From positions 1 through 5,907 of the forward strand of contig DUUG01000152.1 of assembly GCA_012841675.1 (NCBI GenBank): a stretch of DNA of 5,907 nt. The letters run 5' to 3'. Of this stretch, positions 1 to 5,103 are shown one piece after another. The notes below the pieces were generated by a model, which ran no database searches, had not been told where the DNA came from, and was given only the letters and a program-made list of their open reading frames with translations. Within the stretch, counting starts at the first letter, position 1. Every line of letters begins with the position of its first letter. The stretch comes from Clostridiales bacterium (GTDB lineage: Bacteria > Bacillota > Clostridia > Oscillospirales > QAMX01). The translations under genes were made by a program, and so were the position numbers.

Positions 1-9
1 ACTCCTTTT
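1..9 (-). promoter_or_regulatory. Probable ribosome binding site of the IS transposase orfA
   Basis: The minus strand reads AAAAGGAGT at the edge of the window, a near-ideal Shine-Dalgarno sequence. The start codon it serves would lie a few bases beyond position 1. An ATG also occurs at 14-12 and would read M-P-K-G, but then the AGGAG would fall inside the coding sequence. I favour the AGGAG serving an off-window start, although the GGGGTG at 61-66-equivalent in the right arm of the hairpin (25-20) could serve the ATG at 14. Confidence 0.5.
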
Positions 10-13
10 GGCA

Positions 14-66
14 TAAAAACACCCCAATCGTTATTCAGTATACCATACTGTCTAACAATTGGGGTG
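14..66 (-). terminator. Intrinsic terminator-like hairpin inside the IS end, acting on leftward transcription
   Basis: Positions 20-66 form an imperfect palindrome centred on 43. Positions 20-28 pair with 58-66 (CACCCCAAT/ATTGGGGTG), 30-33 with 53-56, and 36-41 with 45-50 (CAGTAT/ATACTG), leaving a 3-nt loop at 42-44. That is 19 of 22 possible pairs, all in one register. On the minus strand the stem is followed at once by TTTTT (19-15), giving a Rho-independent terminator. On the plus strand no T-tract follows, so it should work only leftward. It would end transcripts coming out of the mannosidase gene and shield the IS transposase from read-through. No other terminator is visible between the stop codon and the IS. 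Confidence 0.75.
37..45 (-). promoter_or_regulatory. Candidate extended -10 promoter element inside the IS hairpin
   Basis: On the minus strand 45-37 reads TGGTATACT: a TGn extension followed by a -10 box matching TATAAT at five of six positions. No good -35 box lies 17 nt upstream (ACCCCA there), so activity would rest on the extended -10. Initiation about 7 nt downstream, near position 30, would give an RNA that lacks the 5' arm of the terminator stem. The placement is suggestive but a single -10-like match is weak evidence. Confidence 0.35.
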
Positions 67-100
67 CAGTTCAGGTTCCTCTTGCCCGGTACTTTGGTAT

Positions 101-3100
101 TTAGTTTAGCTTCAGAAGCTTTTCTAGCGAGCCGCCATCGCGATAGATGTCGTTAATAAACTCATGGGCCCAGATGCAATGGTGCTCACGCTGTTTTGTC
201 ACGGTTTTAAAGTGGATTCTGCCGTTGACCATGAGCTTGGCCGTTGCCCAGAAGGAAAGGTCCGGATCGCCTGAAAGCGCAAAGCGGTATTCCTTCCGCT
301 GGCCCGGCTCTAAGACCACGCCCATGGTGCGCGGCGAAATGGACATACGGGCAAAGGGGTTTTTACCGCCTAGGTCGCCCCAAGTCTCGATGGACGAGGC
401 AATAGACAGCTCGCCGGCAATACTTTGGCCCGTGGGATTTTCAATCAGAGCGACAATGGCGTTTTCCTCCAGATGCAGGGTCATAACCGGGTTAAAGTAG
501 CCCACTTCGAAGATGTCTTCAAACTGCTGTCCCCGATCTTCATAGAGCAGGCGCAGAATGCCTTTGGCGTCGGCGGTCGGTTTTTCCACCCGCAGGGGGA
601 ACACCACATGGGCGCCGGGGGCCAGCTCGTAAGCAAAGCGCGTGCGGTCAGCCTTCCATCCGCCGGGCAAGATGAGCGTTGCCTCGCCGGAAACGGTGGC
701 ATCCGTGCGGTTGTTGGCAATGGAAACCTCGGTGGTAAACTCGGTGTCGCTTATCTTCTTCGGGTTCCGGCTGATAACCGCCGCCAAGGCAAGATAGCCC
801 ATAGGCATGGTGCCCAGGTCATGCTCCCAGGAGCGGATGTAGGTGGGCTCCACCGGTTCTTTTTCCGCGCCGATGGAAACCTCCGGCGTTTTGGCACCCG
901 TCGGGTACAAAACCAGAGTTTCGATAGAGTGGGTCGGCACAGAATACGACAGCTTTTTGCCCTTAAAGGAAACGGGCTCGGGCTGTTCTTCCAGCAGGTC
1001 GGTGGAGAAGGCCGCCGAAAAGTCAAAGCCCGTTTCGATAGTCGTTTCCGTATCTAGGCCGTTTGGCTCGAAAAAGCGAATGGCAATGCCCCGCTCGGCA
1101 ATGGGCTTCGTTTCGTCCTTCATAGACGCCATGGGATAGCCGCCGGCTTTCACGGCCGTGACAATGACGTTTTCGTCGGTTTTCAAGTAGCTCTGCCGCT
1201 CCGGCAAGGTGGGGTTCCGACTTTCCGTCCGTTCTACGGCAAAGACGGGGTCGTTTAGCTCCAGCGCACGGCGGTACACTTCCGCTTCGCGGTAGCTTCC
1301 CTCGTGGGGATACAAAGAATAGGTGAACACATGGCTCTTCTGCTCGGGGATTAGGGGCTTGCCATCGTTTGTATTGCCGATGTTGCCGTAGAAATCCGCC
1401 GTATGGAACAGCATCAGGTTCAAAACCCCGCCTTTTTCCACGCTGCAGGCAATGTTGCCCGTGTTCAAAAGGGCAATGCCGTAATCGTCGGCTTCGCCGG
1501 GCAGGTCTGCCAGAAGGGCCTTGAGGGCAACCTTGTGCCCCTTGGCCAGGGCTTTTACAATCTGGTCGGCCAGTTCTTCCAATTGCTCGGGCTTTTTGGC
1601 CGCAAGCACTAAAACATCTATGGGTTTTTGCCATAGATTATCGCTGTCGCGCAGGTAAAGGATGGCCTTGCCGTCTTTTTTAACTTTCTTTTCCAGCTCG
1701 CGCCCTTTTCTGCCGGCATCGGCAAGAAGTTTTTCCACGTATTCGTTCTTTTCGTCTTCCAAAGTAAGAACAATCCGCGTGGAGGAGGCCAAATCTTCGT
1801 TGAAATGGATGATCTGCGAGCCGACGCAGGACTGTTTGCCGTCGGGGAACACCGTTACGGGCACAGCCTTCTTGGTAAAGGCATGCAACAGGGATTCCGT
1901 TGCCTTGGCGAAGGGATTGCCGTCGGGGCGGATGATCTGCAGCATGCCGGCATTAATGCTGCCCTTTTCGTCGCCGTTTTGCAACGCCAGCGTCACCGTG
2001 GGCCCGTAGTCCAGCCACTGGTTAGCGGCATATACGGCGCAGTGGGAAAACATGGCGTACTGGTGGGTTTGGAAGGAAAGCAGGTTTTTGCTTTCGTTGC
2101 GGACGGCAGGGGCAAACCGGTCGTCAAAAATCGGCTTGGCGCCGCGCAGGGCAACCGGGAAGGTGACGGTAAAGAGATCGTCCTGATCTTGATAGTCGTC
2201 TAAGCGGGTGACAAAGTCGATGCGGCGGCTGTTGGCGTGGAGTGTAATCTCCTGCGTTACGTAGACAACCGTGCCTAAGGAGTAAGTAATAGTCAGCTTT
2301 TCAAACTCCTTGCCCTTTTCCGCCTGGACCGTGGCTTCATATTCGCCGGAGGTGAGCTTATGCCCTGTGGTGTAGAACTCGTGCTGGGCTTCCATGCGGT
2401 TGGGCATTTCTTTTAACGCCACCAACCGGTTGGCCGGGCCGTCTACCAGAGGGTTAATCAGCTCGCGGCCGGTAGTTTTGTCGTAGAGAGAGATAATGCC
2501 GCCGCCCTTTTCGGGATCGACTGTAAGCTTAAAGTAGCGGTTTTCGATGGTGGTATCGCTATTTTGCTTGGCGGGCGCATGGTTGTCGCCTTCTTCTAAG
2601 TAGTAGGTGGCAAAACCAAGGGCAGGCATTTTGGGCGAAAAAACGGCGGAAACCAGGTAACCGTTTTGAGTTTCTTCCTGTGAGATGGCCTGGAACTTAT
2701 AGGTTTTGCCCTTTTCGTCCTTGAAAACATAGTTTTCGACGGGCTTATCCAGACGCAAAGTGACCACCGTCGGGTCCTTCCGGTCCCACGTATGGGGGTT
2801 GAACAGGATAAACGGGCGGGGACCCTTTACGGCCACGCAGGAGGCAATAAATGCCGAAGCCCGGTTCATAATGTCCGCCGCAAGCTCAACGGCCTCTCGA
2901 TATTCGACCATCAGATCCACAAAGGAAATTTCGTTGTTCGTGCCGGTAATGGAATCGTGGTGCTGGCCGCAAAGAATTTGCCGCCAAGCCTTATCAAGGG
3001 CCTTTTCAGGGTAGGCCGCGCCGCAGAGGGCGGCAATAACAGCCAGCTTCTCCGCCGTTATCAGCAGATTTTCCGCCAAACGGTTGGCCTGCTTTAAGTC

Positions 3101-4876
3101 TGTGCGGGTCAAAGCGACGCCGGCATGGTACAAAGACATATCCCGGGACGTTTGCACAAAGGGGGATACGCCTGTTTCGGCGACAATGCGCTCTTCGTCG
3201 GCAGACATGGCTTCTTGGTATTCCGCTGCAATGGCATACCGAGCCTTGGGTATGGTTCTTTCCATCCATTCCATATTGCCGTCCACCGGGAAGGCCGGAA
3301 CGGTGGAGAAGGCCCGGCCGTCGCCTTCCGTAAAGGAAAGGTTCTTTTCCTTGGCAAAACCAACGCCGATGCCGCCTCGGCGGTGGATTAGGCTTTCCCC
3401 GTCGGGCGAAACGTGGCGGAAGGCAGGCGGGAAGCCGAAAATATGCTTGCCCCAGTAGATGCCGTCGCACCCGCCCTTGCGGCAGATTTGGGATAGCTGG
3501 TTGGGATGGCCAAACACGTCGCCCGGGCTGTACACCTTGCAGATGCGCCCTAGCACATCCCGGTGGTAGAGCTGCCCGTACGCCATGTTGCGCACGATGC
3601 CCTCCGGCGAGGAGGTCATTTCGTTAGGCTGGTTGTAGAAGCAGTCGGCGTCGGCCCTGCCTTCCACAAACACCTGTTTGAGATACTCTCTGTCGTGGGG
3701 ATACAGGCTGTAATAGGGGTGCAGATAGTCCACCTCGGACATAACCGCCCGGAAGCTTTCGTTTTCCCGCATGGCCTTGAGCATGTTCATGGTGATGTCA
3801 ATGGCACCCATGGCGTAGACCCGCTGCTCCTGGTGGTAGGTGGTGTCAAAATGGAAAGCGGCGGAAAGCAAACGGTCCCCCGTAAAGCCGTTGAATGCGT
3901 CTTGGCGGACGGTAAACTCGCCGGAAGCACGAGCGGAGCCTTCCGTTAATACAAAGGGGTAGGTGATGGTTTGGGCTTTAGTAGGTGCCGGAAACTCGGC
4001 CCGCAGCATATGGCACTGTCCCTTGGAAAGTGCCGGAATGGCAAGGGGTTCTCCCTTCCCAAGGCTTAGGCTGCCGCCTTCCGTTTCGGACAACGCCGCG
4101 GCAAACATGGGAAACACCTGCATGGGCGCTTCCTTGTCGCCGACAAAAACGGCGGTTTTAGAAGGATAGGCAATGCCAAGGCCGTTGACACGGGCGGCAA
4201 TGGGGTAAATGGTGCAGTTGGTCATGGAAAGGTCTACCGTGTCGCAGATATAGCCGGGGCGAAGCTTGAAAAGAAGCAGATTCAGCCCCTTCTGGAAGGA
4301 CACGGCCACCTGCCGACCCATGGTCACAAGGCCTTTGACCCGGCCGTAGGGCGCATTGTCAATGAGTTGTCCGTTTAAGTACAAAAGGCAGCCGGAATTT
4401 TCATAGCAGACAACGGCGTCCTTTTCGCTTTCGCATTCCACATAAACGGCGGCATAGAAAATGGCGTTGCGCTGCTCTGTGGCAAACAGTGCTTTGTCGC
4501 AGGCGGCGTCGCCCTCGTCGGCGTCAAAGCGGAGCATATCCCACTTGAGCATGCCCTTTTCCCAAGTCAGCTTTTCCGGGCCGTAAAAGCCTGTGTTATG
4601 GCAGGTTAAGCCTAAATACGGGGCAGTGGCAGCCTCGCCGCCGTCTTTTTCTAAATAGTCAACCGAGAGGATTTTTTCCCGTTCATAGAGGTATTCGGTT
4701 TCAAAGGCGCCGTCGGTTTCCAAAACAAAGGGGCCGACGGTCATCCAGTCGTTATTGCGCAAAGCGGCCACATCGCCGCTTTTGGCGGCCTCCTCCAGCT
4801 TGGAAAAGGAAATTTTAGCAATGTTGCCGGCAATTTTCTGAGCATAATAATCGTTGGTGATCAGCGGGGTTGGCAT
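101..4876 (-). CDS. Glycoside hydrolase family 38 protein, predicted cytoplasmic alpha-mannosidase with extra beta-sandwich domains
   Basis: Predicted retaining, zinc-dependent alpha-mannosidase of 1591 residues; GH38 enzymes are usually about 850-1100. Residues 1-330 form a beta-rich extension, with a jelly-roll-like stretch near 135-210 (CLLYLNGQLID, then a KGLNLLLFKL strand). The catalytic core starts near 335. Expected zinc ligands are present: H342 and D344 in FHFD, D453 (also the expected nucleophile) in GDVFGH, and H640 in the family hallmark GQHHDSITGT (637-646). D519 in a GDG motif could be the acid/base, less surely. The GH38 C-terminal beta domain spans roughly 690-1325 and includes HVFTYSLYPHEG. 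An alpha/beta-like insert lies near 1030-1130. Residues 1350-1560 look like NEW3-type beta-sandwich. FHFD, EVDYLHPY and RDVLG resemble a subfamily I recall with FHYDPVWWNTQ and NEW3 domains. There is no signal peptide or membrane segment, so it should act on imported mannosides. Start chosen on a strong AAAGGAG site 9 nt upstream. Activity and linkage specificity are inferred. Confidence 0.9.
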   Translation of the reverse strand: MPTPLITNDYYAQKIAGNIAKISFSKLEEAAKSGDVAALRNNDWMTVGPFVLETDGAFETEYLYEREKILSVDYLEKDGGEAATAPYLGLTCHNTGFYGPEKLTWEKGMLKWDMLRFDADEGDAACDKALFATEQRNAIFYAAVYVECESEKDAVVCYENSGCLLYLNGQLIDNAPYGRVKGLVTMGRQVAVSFQKGLNLLLFKLRPGYICDTVDLSMTNCTIYPIAARVNGLGIAYPSKTAVFVGDKEAPMQVFPMFAAALSETEGGSLSLGKGEPLAIPALSKGQCHMLRAEFPAPTKAQTITYPFVLTEGSARASGEFTVRQDAFNGFTGDRLLSAAFHFDTTYHQEQRVYAMGAIDITMNMLKAMRENESFRAVMSEVDYLHPYYSLYPHDREYLKQVFVEGRADADCFYNQPNEMTSSPEGIVRNMAYGQLYHRDVLGRICKVYSPGDVFGHPNQLSQICRKGGCDGIYWGKHIFGFPPAFRHVSPDGESLIHRRGGIGVGFAKEKNLSFTEGDGRAFSTVPAFPVDGNMEWMERTIPKARYAIAAEYQEAMSADEERIVAETGVSPFVQTSRDMSLYHAGVALTRTDLKQANRLAENLLITAEKLAVIAALCGAAYPEKALDKAWRQILCGQHHDSITGTNNEISFVDLMVEYREAVELAADIMNRASAFIASCVAVKGPRPFILFNPHTWDRKDPTVVTLRLDKPVENYVFKDEKGKTYKFQAISQEETQNGYLVSAVFSPKMPALGFATYYLEEGDNHAPAKQNSDTTIENRYFKLTVDPEKGGGIISLYDKTTGRELINPLVDGPANRLVALKEMPNRMEAQHEFYTTGHKLTSGEYEATVQAEKGKEFEKLTITYSLGTVVYVTQEITLHANSRRIDFVTRLDDYQDQDDLFTVTFPVALRGAKPIFDDRFAPAVRNESKNLLSFQTHQYAMFSHCAVYAANQWLDYGPTVTLALQNGDEKGSINAGMLQIIRPDGNPFAKATESLLHAFTKKAVPVTVFPDGKQSCVGSQIIHFNEDLASSTRIVLTLEDEKNEYVEKLLADAGRKGRELEKKVKKDGKAILYLRDSDNLWQKPIDVLVLAAKKPEQLEELADQIVKALAKGHKVALKALLADLPGEADDYGIALLNTGNIACSVEKGGVLNLMLFHTADFYGNIGNTNDGKPLIPEQKSHVFTYSLYPHEGSYREAEVYRRALELNDPVFAVERTESRNPTLPERQSYLKTDENVIVTAVKAGGYPMASMKDETKPIAERGIAIRFFEPNGLDTETTIETGFDFSAAFSTDLLEEQPEPVSFKGKKLSYSVPTHSIETLVLYPTGAKTPEVSIGAEKEPVEPTYIRSWEHDLGTMPMGYLALAAVISRNPKKISDTEFTTEVSIANNRTDATVSGEATLILPGGWKADRTRFAYELAPGAHVVFPLRVEKPTADAKGILRLLYEDRGQQFEDIFEVGYFNPVMTLHLEENAIVALIENPTGQSIAGELSIASSIETWGDLGGKNPFARMSISPRTMGVVLEPGQRKEYRFALSGDPDLSFWATAKLMVNGRIHFKTVTKQREHHCIWAHEFINDIYRDGGSLEKLLKLN

Positions 4877-4882
4877 ATCTAA

Positions 4883-4893
4883 CCTCTCCTTTC
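4883..4893 (-). promoter_or_regulatory. Ribosome binding site of the mannosidase gene
   Basis: The minus strand reads GAAAGGAGAGG, with GGAG at 4889-4886 and 9 nt to the ATG at 4876. It is a near-perfect Shine-Dalgarno match and fixes the start codon. Confidence 0.85.
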
Positions 4894-4928
4894 GCTCGGC
4901 GATAAAGCGGGGCGGAAATCACATGTTC

Positions 4929-4968
4929 CGGCACCATTTTGACAAGTGCCGACATAATATTGCACTTG
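4929..4968 (-). repeat. Overlapping, mutually exclusive inverted repeats in the mannosidase leader
   Basis: Two stems share bases. Stem A pairs 4943-4949 with 4962-4968 (CAAGTGC/GCACTTG, 7 bp, 12-nt loop). Stem B pairs 4929-4934 with 4946-4951 (CGGCAC/GTGCCG, 6 bp, 11-nt loop). They cannot form together because both use 4946-4949. Further, 4925-4930 (GTTCCG) is complementary to 4969-4974 (CGGAAC), although the latter probably lies upstream of the transcription start. In the RNA, stem A would sit at the extreme 5' end. No T-tract follows either stem, so neither looks like a terminator. Confidence 0.5.
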
Positions 4969-4974
4969 CGGAAC

Positions 4975-5003
4975 ATTATACCATATACCGTATATGGCTG
5001 CAA
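4975..5003 (-). promoter_or_regulatory. Promoter of the mannosidase gene
   Basis: On the minus strand a perfect -10 box TATAAT lies at 4980-4975, preceded by a TGG extension (4983-4981). A -35-like TTGCAG lies at 5003-4998 (the first three bases match TTGACA). The spacer is exactly 17 nt. Start of transcription is expected near 4968, giving a leader of about 90 nt before the ATG at 4876. It is the best sigma-A-type promoter in the intergenic region on this strand. Confidence 0.75.
4981..4997. promoter_or_regulatory. 17-bp perfect palindrome, candidate operator within the promoter spacer
   Basis: CCATATACCGTATATGG is a perfect dyad: arms CCATATAC and GTATATGG around a central C. It fills exactly the spacer between the -35 and -10 boxes of the mannosidase promoter, with no base left over. 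Odd-length AT-rich dyads of this size are typical binding sites for dimeric bacterial repressors. No regulator gene is in the window and I cannot assign a regulator family. The plus-strand promoter for the neighbouring gene has its -35 box 32 bp to the right, so shared control is possible but unproven. Confidence 0.65.
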
Positions 5004-5029
5004 ACAGAAATTTATTTACAGAAAGGGCG

Positions 5030-5058
5030 TTGTTTCTTTCGCATAAATCAGGTAAAAT
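5030..5058 (+). promoter_or_regulatory. Promoter of the DUF5685-family gene
   Basis: TTGTTT (5030-5035) and TAAAAT (5053-5058) are separated by 17 nt, a good sigma-A-type arrangement with four and five consensus bases respectively. An A/T-rich stretch at about 5002-5023 lies upstream and could act as an UP element. Transcription should start near 5065, giving a leader of about 40 nt. Confidence 0.65.
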
Positions 5059-5092
5059 AGAACATAAGAATTCCGGTATGTATGCCGAAGAC

Positions 5093-5096
5093 AGGA
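5093..5096 (+). promoter_or_regulatory. Ribosome binding site of the DUF5685-family gene
   Basis: AGGA lies 7 nt before the ATG at 5104. It is a modest site, weaker than that of the mannosidase gene. An ATG at 5099 is closer but in another frame, and the 5104 start gives the expected family N-terminus. Confidence 0.55.
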
Positions 5097-5103
5097 AAAT
5101 GCC

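Larger units (their letters stand above)
1..73 (-). mobile_element. Left end of an IS3-family (IS150-group-like) insertion sequence, partial
   Basis: Read on the minus strand from position 73, the sequence begins TGAACTGCACCCC and continues AATTGTTAGACA. From memory, the IS150 left terminal repeat begins TGTACTGCACCC and has a GTTGGAC block at the same distance; I count about 19 of 25 positions identical. IS3-family ends start with 5'-TG, which fits a boundary at 73. The element then runs leftward through an inverted repeat and a strong ribosome binding site (AAAAGGAGT, 9 to 1) and leaves the window before the transposase orfA. It is inserted 27 bp past the stop codon of the mannosidase gene, in the same orientation. 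Only one end is visible, so the target duplication (possibly GGT at 74-76) and completeness cannot be judged. Family assignment is from recalled sequence, not a search. Confidence 0.72.

Noticed and set aside
36..50. Similarity between the IS hairpin core (CAGTATACCATACTG) and the operator palindrome at 4981-4997 (both contain a TATACC core)
   Set aside because: Both are short AT-rich dyads overlapping -10 boxes, so a shared TATACC/GGTATA is expected by chance. The flanking arms differ, and they are not copies of one repeat.
425..1057. A 210-codon open frame on the plus strand, and several other long frames opposite the mannosidase gene
   Set aside because: They lie wholly inside the well-supported minus-strand GH38 gene, have no recognisable domain, and contain Arg/Gly/His-rich translations typical of the reverse strand of GC-rich coding sequence.
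4939..4944. A perfect TTGACA -35 hexamer on the plus strand
   Set aside because: The nearest -10-like sequence (CATAAT, 4953-4958) is only 8 nt away, and nothing suitable lies at 16-18 nt. A better plus-strand promoter exists at 5030-5058.
4815..5003. A 62-codon minus-strand frame overlapping the start of the mannosidase gene
   Set aside because: It is out of frame with the GH38 gene, lacks a ribosome binding site, and covers the -10 box and the operator-like palindrome, so its start would lie upstream of the predicted transcription start.
4877..5103. Search for a CcpA-type catabolite site (cre) in the intergenic region
   Set aside because: No sequence close to TGNAANCGNTNNCA was found on either strand, so carbon catabolite control cannot be supported from this window.
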